Below, in pieces: positions 7,627-16,657 of a stretch of DNA of 60,176 nucleotides. The stretch comes from an uncultured Acetobacteraceae bacterium (GTDB lineage: Bacteria; Pseudomonadota; Alphaproteobacteria; Acetobacterales; Acetobacteraceae). Within the stretch, counting starts at the first letter, position 1. Each line of letters begins with the position of its first letter. Location: positions 1-60,176 of the forward strand of contig CAIXDS010000352.1 in NCBI GenBank assembly GCA_903918195.1, read 5' to 3'. The position numbers and the translations under genes were made by a program. The notes beneath the pieces are model-generated. The model was not told the origin of the DNA. It saw only the letters and a program-made list of their open reading frames with translations, and ran no database searches.

Positions 7627-8979
7627 TTACACCACGCGTGCGTGCTTGGCCTGGTCGGGCTTGAGGTAGGTGTCGAAGACCGCTGCCACGGTGCGCACGA
7701 ACGGCCGCGCCTCGGGGCGGATGGACACGGTGCTGCCGTCCCATTCCACCACGCCGTCATCCGCCATCGCCTGCAGACGCGGCTCGGCGGCGCGCAGCGT
7801 CTCGGGGTCGGCACCGTGCCGGGCGGCGATGCTAGCCAGATTCACCCGGCCCTGGCACATCAACTGCTCGATCACGTCGCGCCGCAGCCGGTCGTCAGCA
7901 TTGAGCGCGATGCCGCGCTTGGTCGGCAACTGGCCGGCACGCACCTTGTCGCGCCATTCCGGCAACTGCGCGGCGTTCTGCACGTACCCCTCGGGCAGAG
8001 AACCGATCGAGGAGGCGCCGAAACCGATCAGCACCGGCGCCTGATCGGTGGTGTAGCCCTGGAAGTTGCGGCGCAGCGACTCCCCGTCGAGCGCCGTGGT
8101 CAGGTCGTCCTCGGGCAGGGCGTAGTGGTCGAGGCCGATCGCCCGGTAGCCGCGCGCGGTGATTTCCCGCTCGGTGATCTGCAACTGCGCCCAGCGCTCC
8201 ATCTGGCCGGGCAGCGCTTCCTCGGGCAGCAGCAATTGCTGCTTCTTCATCCAGGGCACATGCGCATAGCCGAACACCGCGACCCGGTCAGGCGAAAGGT
8301 CGAGCGCACGCCCCACCGTCTCGACCGTGCCTTCGGCGGTCTGGTGCGGCAGGCCGTACATCAGATCGACATTGATCGAGCGAATGCCGCGGGCGCGCAA
8401 CGCATCGGCGACGCCGCGCGTCAGCTCCCAGGACTGGATGCGGTTGACCGCCTGCTGCACCTTCGGGTCGAAATCCTGCACGCCCAGGCTGGCCCGGTTG
8501 CAGCCCATGCGGACCAGGCCGTCGAGCACATCCTCGGTCGCCGTGCGCGGATCGATCTCGACGGCGATCTCGGCCCCGGGCTCGAAGGTGAAGCGGGTGC
8601 GCAGACGGTCCATGATCTCGGCCAGCCGCTTCGGCGGCATCACCGTCGGCGTGCCGCCGCCCCAGTGCACATGCTTCACCCGCAGCTTCCGCCCAAGCGC
8701 GGTGGCGACCAGGTCGATTTCCGACAACACCGTGTCGGCATAGGATTCGACCGGCTCGGGCTTGTTCACCGCGGTGGTGTGGCAGCCGCAATACCAGCAC
8801 AGCTGGGCGCAGAACGGGACGTGCAGGTACAGTGACAGCACCGCATCGTCCGGCAGCGCGGCGAGCCAGCCGCCATAGACCCCGGCATCCACCGCCGGCG
8901 AGAAATGCGGCGCCGTGGGGTAGCTGGTGTAGCGCGGCACGCGCGCGTCGTATTTCTCGATAATCGATGAGATGTCCAT
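7627..8979 (-). CDS. hemN: Oxygen-independent coproporphyrinogen III dehydrogenase
   Basis: A 450-residue radical SAM protein; E. coli HemN is 457. The iron-sulfur motif CAQLCWYCGC (C-x3-C-x2-C-x-C) lies in LYLHVPFCAQLC, preceded by PRYTSYPTAPHF, which is characteristic of true HemN rather than HemW. VHWGGGTPT, EIDPRT and SLGVQDFDPKVQQAVNR are further family motifs. It converts coproporphyrinogen III to protoporphyrinogen IX without oxygen in haem synthesis. Start ATG 8979 begins MDISSIIEKYDARVPRYT, the family-like N-terminus; an upstream in-frame start at 9054 is less likely because it would run across the FNR box. Expression is probably FNR-controlled. Confidence 0.95.
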   Translation of the reverse strand: MDISSIIEKYDARVPRYTSYPTAPHFSPAVDAGVYGGWLAALPDDAVLSLYLHVPFCAQLCWYCGCHTTAVNKPEPVESYADTVLSEIDLVATALGRKLRVKHVHWGGGTPTVMPPKRLAEIMDRLRTRFTFEPGAEIAVEIDPRTATEDVLDGLVRMGCNRASLGVQDFDPKVQQAVNRIQSWELTRGVADALRARGIRSINVDLMYGLPHQTAEGTVETVGRALDLSPDRVAVFGYAHVPWMKKQQLLLPEEALPGQMERWAQLQITEREITARGYRAIGLDHYALPEDDLTTALDGESLRRNFQGYTTDQAPVLIGFGASSIGSLPEGYVQNAAQLPEWRDKVRAGQLPTKRGIALNADDRLRRDVIEQLMCQGRVNLASIAARHGADPETLRAAEPRLQAMADDGVVEWDGSTVSIRPEARPFVRTVAAVFDTYLKPDQAKHARVV

Positions 8980-9015
8980 GGCCGTGATGATGCACCCCCC
9001 GGCCGGGCGGCTTCC

Positions 9016-9029
9016 TTGATCTGCGTCAA
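9016..9029. promoter_or_regulatory. FNR box upstream of hemN
   Basis: TTGATCTGCGTCAA matches TTGAT-N4-RTCAA with one substitution. It lies 37 bp upstream of the hemN start codon. hemN is a well-known FNR/FixK target in alphaproteobacteria, which supports the assignment. Confidence 0.75.
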
Positions 9030-9183
9030 GTGCCGGCGGCGGGAACGTTGACACCGATTAACGGAACCGGGAATGTCCGGTCCGCGCGGGCCGGGCCGGC
9101 CGCTTCTGGCCAGGGCCGGCCGCATCCCTATATAGCGTTGACCTATAACGGACCCGGACGGACCCCAGCGTGCCAAACACCGC

Positions 9184-10677
9184 ATGACAGGCGACCCTGC
9201 CCCCGACAGCGCCCTCGCCGCCTACCTGCCCCGCTTCGCCGGATGCACCGTCCTGGTGCTCGGCGATATCATGCTCGACCGCTACGTGCTGGGCGAGGTG
9301 CGCCGCATCTCGCCGGAAGCGCCGATTCCGGTGCTGCGGGCCGAACGACGCCGCAGCGTGCTGGGCGGCGCCGGCAACGTGGCCCAGAACGTGGCCTCGC
9401 TGGGAGCGCGGGCGGTGCTGGTCGGCATGGTCGGCGCCGATGCCGCCGGCGACGAGGTCGGCCAGATCCTGAACGGCTCGGCCGGGGTCACGGCCCGGCT
9501 GGTGCTGGCCGCCGACCGGCCGACCACGGTGAAAACCCGCTTCATGAGCGGCAGCCACCAGCTGCTGCGGCTGGACGAAGAAGTCATCCGGTCGGCCGGC
9601 CCGGACATCGAGCGGCAGGTGCTGGCCGCCTTCGCCGCCGCCGTCGGGACGGCCGACGCCGTGGTGATCTCGGACTATGAGAAGGGCCTGTTGACCGACG
9701 GCGTGCTGGCGCAGGCGATCGGGCTGGCACGCGGCGCCGGGCTGATGGTGGTGATCGACCCCAAGCGCACCGATCTGTCCGCCTATGCGCATGCCGGCGT
9801 GCTGACGCCGAACGCCGTCGAGCTGGCACGCGCCACCGGCATGCCGGTCGCCACCGACGAGGAGGCCGCGGAAGCCGGCACCCGCGCCGCCGAGCAGGCC
9901 GCGGCCGACGCCGTGCTGGTCAAGCGGTCCGAGAAGGGGCTGACCCTGGTGCGCCCGCGCCGGCCGGCGCTGCACCTGCCGACACGCGCCCGCGAGGTGG
10001 CCGATGTGTCCGGTGCCGGCGACACCGTGAGTGCCGCCCTCGGCATCATGCTGGGCTGCCGGGCGCCGCTGGCCGACGCCGCGGTGCTGGCCAACATCGC
10101 CGCCGGCATCTCGGTCAGCAAGCCCGGCACCGCCACGGTCGGCCATTCCGAACTCGCCGAGGCGGTGCACCAGCGCGAGCTGGCGGCGATCGACGGCAAA
10201 ATCGCCGATCTGGAGATCGCCTTGTCACGCATCAGCGCCTGGCGCCGCCAGGGCCTGCGCATCGGCCTGACCAATGGCTGCTTCGACCTGATCCATCCCG
10301 GCCATGTCCGTCTGCTCGCCCGCGCCCGCACCGCCTGCGACCGGCTGGTGGTGGCGCTGAACAGCGACGCCTCGGTCCGCCGCCTCAAGGGGCCGACCCG
10401 GCCGGTGCAGAGCGAAACCGCGCGCGCTACCGTGATGGCCTCGATGGCCTCGGCCGATCTGGTGGTGGTGTTCGACGAGGACACGCCCGAACGGCTGATC
10501 CGCGCCATCCAGCCGGACCTGCTGTTCAAGGGGGCGGATTACCGGCTGGACCAGGTGGTCGGCGGCGATTTCGTGCAGGCGCATGGCGGGCGGGTGATGC
10601 TGATCGACCTGGAGCAGGGGCACAGCACCAGCGAGACGATCCGGCGCATCGGCGGCGCCAGCACGGCAACCGGCTGA
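9184..10677 (+). CDS. hldE: Bifunctional heptose 7-phosphate kinase / heptose 1-phosphate adenylyltransferase
   Basis: A 497-residue two-domain protein. The N-terminal ribokinase-like domain (about 1-330) has LVLGDIMLDRYVLGEVRRIS, GGAGNVAQNVASLGA and the catalytic loop VSGAGDTVSAALG. The C-terminal cytidylyltransferase-like domain (about 355-490) has LTNGCFDLIHPGHVRLL with the HxGH motif, VALNSDASVRRLKG and the STSETIRRI terminal motif. It phosphorylates D-glycero-D-manno-heptose 7-phosphate and later adenylates the 1-phosphate to give ADP-heptose for LPS core. Length matches E. coli HldE (477). gmhA and gmhB-like genes lie 1.2-3 kb downstream on the opposite strand, completing the pathway. 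Confidence 0.95.
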   Translation: MTGDPAPDSALAAYLPRFAGCTVLVLGDIMLDRYVLGEVRRISPEAPIPVLRAERRRSVLGGAGNVAQNVASLGARAVLVGMVGADAAGDEVGQILNGSAGVTARLVLAADRPTTVKTRFMSGSHQLLRLDEEVIRSAGPDIERQVLAAFAAAVGTADAVVISDYEKGLLTDGVLAQAIGLARGAGLMVVIDPKRTDLSAYAHAGVLTPNAVELARATGMPVATDEEAAEAGTRAAEQAAADAVLVKRSEKGLTLVRPRRPALHLPTRAREVADVSGAGDTVSAALGIMLGCRAPLADAAVLANIAAGISVSKPGTATVGHSELAEAVHQRELAAIDGKIADLEIALSRISAWRRQGLRIGLTNGCFDLIHPGHVRLLARARTACDRLVVALNSDASVRRLKGPTRPVQSETARATVMASMASADLVVVFDEDTPERLIRAIQPDLLFKGADYRLDQVVGGDFVQAHGGRVMLIDLEQGHSTSETIRRIGGASTATG

Positions 10678-10705
10678 CGGGGCGGCCGCCGGAGCGCTTT
10701 GGCCC

Positions 10706-10725
10706 CTGGCGTCCTCAGGCGCCAG
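10706..10725. terminator. Small hairpin between convergent hldE and the WCW-repeat gene
   Basis: CTGGCG and CGCCAG form a 6 bp stem with an 8-base loop that overlaps the stop codon of the minus-strand gene (10715-10717). No T-run follows, so termination activity is uncertain. Confidence 0.3.
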
Positions 10726-11920
10726 CTTCCGCATCGGTGTCGTGCCGGTATTTCGCCAGCGTCGCCGCCACCCGGATGCGCAGCGTCACCGCCCGGGCGG
10801 GAAGCAGCAGACGGGCCGCCCCGTTGGTCCAGCGCCAGCCTGGCTCGGCCGGGTGCCAGCCCTCCCGCAGGCTCCAATGGTCCACCGGCACCACCCGGGG
10901 GCCAATCTCGATATGCGACACCGCGATGCCGAGCCGGCGTGGGTCCTGGGAATTGCCAAGCTCCGCCGGCACGGCGAAACGGGAGCACAGCACCACCGCG
11001 TTGAGCTTCGGGGGCAGCCGGAAAACATAGCACGTCCCGTCCACGTCCGGCCGCAGCATCTCGTCCTGGCATAGCAGATGGATGTCGGGATCGGCGGTGA
11101 AGCCCGACTCCAGCACCGCCTCCGCGCGCAGCCGGCGAATCTGGCGTTCGAGGTCCTGAATGCGCTCCTCGGCCGCCACCAGCCGTCCGGCCCGCATCAC
11201 GACCGGTTCGCCGAGCATGGTCCGGGTCGGGGTCTCGCGCACGCTGATGCGCGGCAGGGCCTTGCCGGACAGCGCCGGCCACGGCAAGGCGAACACAAAC
11301 CCGTGCGTGCCGTCGCCGATACCGGCCTGCTTCAGGTCGGCGCGGAACTTCGCCGCCTGGGTGGTGCCCACCGGCTCGTCGTCAACCAGGATGGTGAGCT
11401 CGATATGCGTATCGGGAGAGGCGGGATACCAGCACCAGCCCGACACAAAGCCATCCTTGCTGACCCCGTCGAAGTTGCCGTGCATGACCGGCTTCGGCGG
11501 GGCGTCCGGCGGGTCCGGTTGCCGCTCATCCCAGGTCACCGTCTGGGCGCGACCGATCTGCCGGGTCGTCGCCACGTCACGCAGCGTCACCGTCACGCTG
11601 TGTCCGGGCTGCACGATGCCGGCGGGCAGCGGCAGCACCAGGCCGTGCGCCCCGTCACCGACCCCGGCGCCGAGCAGGTCGGGGCGCATCCGGTCGCAGC
11701 GGGCGCGCGCCACCTCGACGCCGTCGATCCACACGCCCACCTCACGCCGCACCGCCGGTTCGGCCGGCGACCAGCACCAGGCGACCAGGGTGCCGTCCGG
11801 CCGCACGGCGTCGAGGTTGCCGCTGATCGACCCAGGCTCGGGCGGGTGCGGCTCGGCCGCTTCTGCCGGATCGGGCGCCGAGGCGGCGATTCGACGCTTC
11901 CGGCGCCCCGTCACGAACAC
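10715..11920 (-). CDS. Protein with two copies of an unnamed WCW domain and a coiled coil
   Basis: A 401-residue protein with no recognised enzyme motif. Two similar domains of about 90 residues occur near residues 33-125 and 147-240. Each starts GNxDxVxxDGxxxxWCW, continues with a strand-rich middle (VWIDGVEVA; ILVDDEPVG) and contains RxDLxxAGxGDGxHGxxxxLP. A short heptad-like stretch (AAEERIQDLERQIRRLRAE) leads to a beta-rich C-terminal part of about 140 residues. I recall the FRADLxxAGIGDGxHGF motif from domains attached to glycosyltransferases, so a carbohydrate-binding or accessory role is plausible (inference). It starts with GTG at 11920, overlapping the end of the GmhB fusion gene by 10 bases, so translation is probably coupled. 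Confidence 0.65.
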   Translation of the reverse strand: MFVTGRRKRRIAASAPDPAEAAEPHPPEPGSISGNLDAVRPDGTLVAWCWSPAEPAVRREVGVWIDGVEVARARCDRMRPDLLGAGVGDGAHGLVLPLPAGIVQPGHSVTVTLRDVATTRQIGRAQTVTWDERQPDPPDAPPKPVMHGNFDGVSKDGFVSGWCWYPASPDTHIELTILVDDEPVGTTQAAKFRADLKQAGIGDGTHGFVFALPWPALSGKALPRISVRETPTRTMLGEPVVMRAGRLVAAEERIQDLERQIRRLRAEAVLESGFTADPDIHLLCQDEMLRPDVDGTCYVFRLPPKLNAVVLCSRFAVPAELGNSQDPRRLGIAVSHIEIGPRVVPVDHWSLREGWHPAEPGWRWTNGAARLLLPARAVTLRIRVAATLAKYRHDTDAEAGA

Positions 11921-13038
11921 GCCTGCCGCAAAGCGGTCGGGGGAACAGACAGCAGCGGATCGATGACGGCAGCCAGATCACCGCCGCGGAAACGCACCGG
12001 CCGCACGCCAGCCGCCGCTGCCGCCTGCATGTCGCTCTCGGTGTCACCGACCATGATCGCCTGCCCTGGGTCGAGTTCCCAGGCACGGATCAGATCCAGC
12101 AGCATGCCCGGGCCGGGCTTGCGCCAGTCGCTGGTGCGGCGGTACTCGGCCACGGTCGCCTCCGGGTGGGTCGGGCAGTAGCGCCAGTCATCGAGCGTGC
12201 CGCCGGCGGCCCGCAGCTCATCGGCCACCCAGCGCATCAGCGCCTGCACCGCCGCCTCGTCATACAGCCCGCGCGCCACGCCCGACTGGTTGGTGACCAC
12301 GAAGACGTGCCAGCCGCTTGTCACGGCGTGGCGCACCGCCGCGAAGGCGCCCGGCATCCACTCGAAGCGCTCGCGGCTGGCCACATAACCGTGGTCGATG
12401 TTGAGCACGCCGTCACGGTCAAGGAACAGCGCCGGGCGGTGCAGCCGGGCCGGCAGGTCGCGCTGCGCCCGGGCCAGCTCGCCGGGGACGCCGATATCGA
12501 CGAAATAGCCTGGCGCTTCCGTGTGGCGCAGCCCCGGCAGAACGTTGCACTCCAGCGAACTTCCCGGCGCCACATGGTCGAGCACGCGGCGGTCGAACAG
12601 GGTGACGCCGGTGCTGACGGCTTCCGGCGGGCGCAGCACCGTGCGGGCGAGCACTTCGTCCGGATCGTGGGCGGCGTCGGCCAGCAGGGTGGCGAGGTTG
12701 CCATCGAACAGCGAGCGGCCGTTGCACAGCAGGAACCGCGCGTCGAGCCGGTCGCGGGCATGGTGCAACGCGCCGCCGCTGCCGGCCGGCAGCGGGGCTT
12801 CGCTGATCACGATTGACGCCGGCCGCGGCAAGGTGGCGGCGATGCCGGCGAGGCTCTCGCGTAGCCGGTCGGTAAGGGGGCCGGTCAGCAGCAGGAACTC
12901 CTCCACCCCGAAACGGACCAACTCGCGCAGGGTCCAGGCCAGGAAAGGACGGTCGCCGCAGGGCAGCAGAGGCGCCGGCGGGTCGGAAGCTGACCCGCCG
13001 AGCAGCACGACGCATTGCCGGATGGTGGCCGGACGCAT
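11911..13038 (-). CDS. Fusion: degenerate nucleotidyltransferase domain plus heptose bisphosphate phosphatase (GmhB-like)
   Basis: A 375-residue fusion. The C-terminal half (about 195-360) is a HAD phosphatase of the GmhB type: FLDRDGVLNIDHGYV (DxD nucleophile), VVTNQSGVARG, DWRKPGPGMLLDL and MVGDTESDMQAA. It should remove the 7-phosphate from heptose 1,7-bisphosphate. The N-terminal half follows the HddC/RmlA-like fold (CVVLLGG, DRPFLAWTLRELVRFGVEEF, FVDIGVPGELARAQ), but the expected GGxGTRL...PKP loop reads LLGGSASDPPAPLLPCGDRP, and the usual NGD metal-binding Asp is replaced in CNGRSLFDGNL. That half is therefore probably not a working nucleotidyltransferase. The start at 13038 is 2 bases after the gmhA stop, so the genes form an operon. 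Confidence 0.85.
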   Translation of the reverse strand: MRPATIRQCVVLLGGSASDPPAPLLPCGDRPFLAWTLRELVRFGVEEFLLLTGPLTDRLRESLAGIAATLPRPASIVISEAPLPAGSGGALHHARDRLDARFLLCNGRSLFDGNLATLLADAAHDPDEVLARTVLRPPEAVSTGVTLFDRRVLDHVAPGSSLECNVLPGLRHTEAPGYFVDIGVPGELARAQRDLPARLHRPALFLDRDGVLNIDHGYVASRERFEWMPGAFAAVRHAVTSGWHVFVVTNQSGVARGLYDEAAVQALMRWVADELRAAGGTLDDWRYCPTHPEATVAEYRRTSDWRKPGPGMLLDLIRAWELDPGQAIMVGDTESDMQAAAAAGVRPVRFRGGDLAAVIDPLLSVPPTALRQACS

Positions 13039-13040
13039 CC

Positions 13041-13637
13041 TCAGCCGGCGGGCGGGCACAGCGTCCGCTCGACCAGCGAGCAGACGATATGGGCGGCGAT
13101 GATGTGGACCTGCTGGATGATCGGGGTCAGCGCCCCGGGCGCGCGCAGCAGCAGATCGCACCATTCCGCCATCGGGCCGCCGGCCGCGCCGGCGAAGCCG
13201 AGCGTGACCAGGCCGCCCGCGCGCGCCGCCTGCAGCGCCAGCACCACATTCGGCGAGCGGCCGGAGGTGGAGATGCCCAGCAGCACGTCACCGGGGCGGC
13301 CAAGCGCCTGCACCTGACGCTCGAAGACATGGTCAAACCCGAAATCATTGCCGGCGGCGGTCAGCGCCGAACTGTCGGTGGTCAGCGCCAGCGCGGCCAG
13401 CGGTGCACGATCGTACAGGTTGCGGACCACGAACTCGGTGGCGATATGCTGCGCGTCGGCGGCGCTGCCGCCATTGCCGGCGATCAGCAGCTTGCCGCCC
13501 TGGCGCAGCGCGGCGGCGATCGCGTCGGCCATGCCGACCAGCGTGGCGGCCGCTTCTTGGTCAGCGGCGAAGGCAGTCGTGGCCGCCAGAGACTGCGCCA
13601 GCCAGTCGGCGATGAACTGCGTGTCAGGATAGCTCAC
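13041..13637 (-). CDS. gmhA: Sedoheptulose 7-phosphate isomerase
   Basis: A 198-residue SIS-domain protein. Motifs are [42 protein letters not shown] and the phosphosugar loop [15 protein letters not shown], all typical of GmhA. It converts sedoheptulose 7-phosphate into D-glycero-D-manno-heptose 7-phosphate, the first step of ADP-heptose synthesis. Length is as expected (about 190-200). It is the first gene of a minus-strand operon gmhA, GmhB fusion, WCW-repeat gene with gaps of 2 and -10 bases. The convergent hldE supplies the remaining kinase and adenylyltransferase steps. Confidence 0.95.
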   Translation of the reverse strand: MSYPDTQFIADWLAQSLAATTAFAADQEAAATLVGMADAIAAALRQGGKLLIAGNGGSAADAQHIATEFVVRNLYDRAPLAALALTTDSSALTAAGNDFGFDHVFERQVQALGRPGDVLLGISTSGRSPNVVLALQAARAGGLVTLGFAGAAGGPMAEWCDLLLRAPGALTPIIQQVHIIAAHIVCSLVERTLCPPAG

Positions 13638-13736
13638 CCGCTGTCTCCTGCCGATGCCTGCGGCTTGCGCACCGGGGCCTGCATAGCCCGCCGTGCCGGT
13701 TCGTTACAACGTGCCGCACGCTGCGTCATCAGCGGC

Positions 13737-16595
13737 TCATTGCAGGAACGCCCGCGTCTCGGCAACCGCCTCGGCCAGCCCGACCCGGCGCACCAGCACC
13801 TGCGGCGGAAACGCCGACAGCAGCCGGGTCGGCGTCTGCCGGTCGAGCAGCAGGAAAACACCGCGGTCGGTGGCGCTGCGGATCAGCCGGCCGAACGCCT
13901 GGCGCAGGCGAAACCGCACGATGCGGTCGTCGTAGGCGCCGGGATTGCCGTCCGCGAGATGCACGCGGCGCTCGCGGTGCAGGATGTCCGGGCGCGGCCA
14001 GGGCACCCGCTCGAACACCACCAACCGCAGCGACCGGCCTGGCACATCGACGCCGTCGCGCATGGCATCGGTGCCGAGCAGGCAGCTTTCCTCCTCGGTG
14101 CGGAAAATATCAACCAGGGTGGCGTTATCCATCGGATCGACATGCTGGGCGAGCAGCGGAATGCCGGCCTCCTCCAGCGCCGGGGCGATGCGGGCGTGCA
14201 CGGCGCGCAGCCGGGCGATGGCAGTGAACAGGCCGAGCCCGCCGCCGCCGGCGGCCAGGAACAGCGCCCGGTAGGCAGCGGCCAGCGCGCCCGGGTCGCG
14301 CCCGTTCACGTCGGTGACCACGAAGGCGCGGGTCTGGCCGGCGTAGTCGAACGGGCTCGCCACCGCCACCCGCATCGCCGGCGAGGGCAGATGGGTCGCC
14401 CCCACCCGCGCTTCCGCCGCCGCCCATTCGGTCTCGGGGTCACCCACCCCGGCGTCGCGCAGCGTGGCCGAGGTGACCAGCAGCCCCTGCGCCGGCTGGG
14501 CGAGGCTGAGGGCGAACGGCACGGTGGGGTCAAGCCAGTGCCGGTGCAGGCCGACATCGACCTCGCGCCCCTCGCGCCGGTCCAGCCGCAGAAACATGAC
14601 GTGCTGCGGCCGGGTGCCGGGCTCCGGCGGGTCGGTGGCCACGCCGCGCAGCATCGCCTGCCAGGCGGTCAGGCGGTCGAGCGCCCGCCGGCGGATCGAG
14701 CGGCAGGCCGCCTCGATGCGGTTGCGCATCGCCGCGTCGAGTTCCTCCGCCTCGTCCTCCAGCCGCGCCGCCAGCCGGTCCGCCAGGGTGCGCAGCGGGG
14801 CAGCGAGGCGGGCCAGCGCCCGGTCGAGATCGGCGGCGGCTTCGGGCAGGCCGGGGCCGGCCGGGAACAGGTCGCATTCGTCGCTGCTGCGGGCACCCGG
14901 CTCGGCGTCCCCCTGGGTGCGCGCCAGCACCTGCCGGCGGGCGACCCGGAGAAACGCCTCCGACGGGTTCTGCCGGCCGGGTTCCGTCCCGGCGAGGTCC
15001 GGCGTCTGCTCGTGCAGGCGCGCCGACCAGCCCGGCGGCGGCAGGGCGCGGGCGGCCTGCAACGCGGCCTCCAGCGGCGCCTCCAGCGCCGGCCGTGCGG
15101 CCACCAACTCCTCCAGCCGCCGGCGCACGCCGCGGGCGCGCGACCGCCCCCCCTCGGCGCCGAGCAGCCAGCGGCGCAGCTCTGCCGCCTCGATGCCGGA
15201 GAACTCGGCGGCGAAGGCACCATCGGCGGCGTCGAAAACGTGGTGGCCCTCGTCGAACACGTAGCGGACCGGCACCGTGTTGTCGTCGATGCCGCCCCAG
15301 GCCGCCTGCGCCATCACCAGCGCGTGGTTGGCCACCACCAGCTCGGCGCTGCGGGCGCGGCGGATGGTGTGCTCGACGAAGCAACGCCGCCAGTGCGGGC
15401 AGGCCGCATGGATGCACTCGCCGCGGCGGTCGGCGAGCCCCGCCGCCACCCCGGTGCCGAACAGTTCGGAAAACCAGCCCGGCAGGTCGCCGCCCTGGAT
15501 GTCGCCGTCGGAAGTGGCGAGCGTCCAGCGCGCCACCAGCCCGAGCGGCACGGCGGAAGCCGGCGCGGAGAGCGCCGAGGCGTTCACCGCGTCCTCGAAA
15601 TTGAGCAGGCACAGATAATTCTCGCGCCCTTTGCGCACCACCACGCGGCGGCGCCGCTCCGCCGGGTCGGGGTGCAGGCGGGCCAGCTCCGCCTCCACCT
15701 GGCGCTGCAGATGGCGGGTGAAGGTGGAAATCCACACCGGCCCCTTGTTGCGCTCGGCCCAGAGGCTGGCCGGGGCAATGTAGCCGAGCGTTTTGCCGGT
15801 GCCGGTGCCGGCTTCGGCGAGCACGAAATGCGGGTCGCCGCGGGTTTCGCGCGGGGCGAAGGCAGCGGCGGCGGCGGCGGCGTAGTCGGACTGGCCGGGC
15901 CGCTGCTCGGCGTCCGGCCCGAGCATGGCGGCCAGCCGCAAGCGCGCCTCGGCGGGCGGCACCGGATGGCAGGCGGGCGGCGGCAGCGGCGCCACCTCCT
16001 CCCATTCGGGCAGCCGGCGCCAAACCCGCAGCGGCTCGCTGCTCCCGCTTGCGCCCCCGCTTCCGGTCGCTCCGGCCGGGGGCGGCGCCGCCGGCTTCTG
16101 GCCGGCCAGCGCCGCCGCCACCAATTCCGCCCAGGCCCAGCCGGCCTGGCCCATCCGGCCTGCCAGCGCCGCCGCCTCGCGGTTGAGCGGCAGGTCGCGC
16201 CCGGCGGCCAGCCGTGCCAGCAGTGCCTGCGCGATATCGGGCAGCAGCGACGCGGCGGCGGCCAGTCCTGGCGCAGGAGGCCTGATGTCCAGCGCCAGGG
16301 CGAGGCCGCGCGGCGTCGGTGCCGCCGCGCGAGCCGGCAGCACGAAGGCGAACAGCTCGAGAAGGTCGAAGCAGGGCATCGCCCGCAGGCCGAGCCGGCG
16401 CAGCGTGGCCGGCGCATGCACCAGCAGCGGCGGCGGCAGGGACCGCAGCACCGAGGCCGCCTCGACCGCAGGCAGGTCGAGCAGTTCGCCGTCAGGCGTG
16501 AGAATGGCGGCGCGGCCCACCCCGGCCACAACCGACGGCGCCACGGGCAGAAGAAGGGTTGGAGCCAGGGCTCCGTCGCGGGCGCGCTCAGTCAT
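13737..16595 (-). CDS. DinG/XPD-like superfamily 2 DNA helicase
   Basis: A 952-residue helicase. Walker A is AGTGTGKT (about residue 264), the DEAH-like box is DEGHHVFD (about 448), and motif VI is [17 protein letters not shown] near the C-terminus. Four cysteines in ENYLC...[14 protein letters not shown] fit the iron-sulfur cluster between motifs Ia and II of the DinG/XPD/YoaA group. The N-terminal 230 residues are an Ala/Pro-rich region with traces of an exonuclease- or RNase H-like fold (ALALDIRPP), not clearly active. Likely role: unwinding of damaged or R-loop DNA. I chose ATG 16595; an earlier in-frame start at 16766 would run into the lysK gene. Divergent from lysK with a 62 bp gap. 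Confidence 0.85.
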   Translation of the reverse strand: MTERARDGALAPTLLLPVAPSVVAGVGRAAILTPDGELLDLPAVEAASVLRSLPPPLLVHAPATLRRLGLRAMPCFDLLELFAFVLPARAAAPTPRGLALALDIRPPAPGLAAAASLLPDIAQALLARLAAGRDLPLNREAAALAGRMGQAGWAWAELVAAALAGQKPAAPPPAGATGSGGASGSSEPLRVWRRLPEWEEVAPLPPPACHPVPPAEARLRLAAMLGPDAEQRPGQSDYAAAAAAAFAPRETRGDPHFVLAEAGTGTGKTLGYIAPASLWAERNKGPVWISTFTRHLQRQVEAELARLHPDPAERRRRVVVRKGRENYLCLLNFEDAVNASALSAPASAVPLGLVARWTLATSDGDIQGGDLPGWFSELFGTGVAAGLADRRGECIHAACPHWRRCFVEHTIRRARSAELVVANHALVMAQAAWGGIDDNTVPVRYVFDEGHHVFDAADGAFAAEFSGIEAAELRRWLLGAEGGRSRARGVRRRLEELVAARPALEAPLEAALQAARALPPPGWSARLHEQTPDLAGTEPGRQNPSEAFLRVARRQVLARTQGDAEPGARSSDECDLFPAGPGLPEAAADLDRALARLAAPLRTLADRLAARLEDEAEELDAAMRNRIEAACRSIRRRALDRLTAWQAMLRGVATDPPEPGTRPQHVMFLRLDRREGREVDVGLHRHWLDPTVPFALSLAQPAQGLLVTSATLRDAGVGDPETEWAAAEARVGATHLPSPAMRVAVASPFDYAGQTRAFVVTDVNGRDPGALAAAYRALFLAAGGGGLGLFTAIARLRAVHARIAPALEEAGIPLLAQHVDPMDNATLVDIFRTEEESCLLGTDAMRDGVDVPGRSLRLVVFERVPWPRPDILHRERRVHLADGNPGAYDDRIVRFRLRQAFGRLIRSATDRGVFLLLDRQTPTRLLSAFPPQVLVRRVGLAEAVAETRAFLQ

Positions 16596-16621
16596 GCATA
16601 CACTATATGAGCCTCGCGCGA

Positions 16622-16650
16622 TTGACCAAGGCACCCCCCACTCATAGCTT
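16622..16650 (+). promoter_or_regulatory. Candidate lysK promoter giving a leaderless mRNA
   Basis: TTGACC (16622-16627) and TAGCTT (16645-16650) are 17 bp apart. The predicted transcription start lies at or next to the ATG at 16658, and no Shine-Dalgarno sequence precedes it, so lysK may be translated from a leaderless transcript. Confidence 0.4.
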
Positions 16651-16657
16651 GCGGCCG

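Noticed and set aside
9054..9183. Strong promoter for hldE
   Set aside because: TATA-like and TTGAC-like hexamers are present (CTATAT, GTTGAC), but none pair with 16-18 bp spacing.
13089..16610. Very long plus-strand open frame (over 1100 codons) opposite the helicase gene
   Set aside because: It is the antisense shadow of gmhA and the DinG-like helicase: composition is His/Arg/Gln/Gly-rich with no domain motif, while the minus strand has intact helicase motifs.
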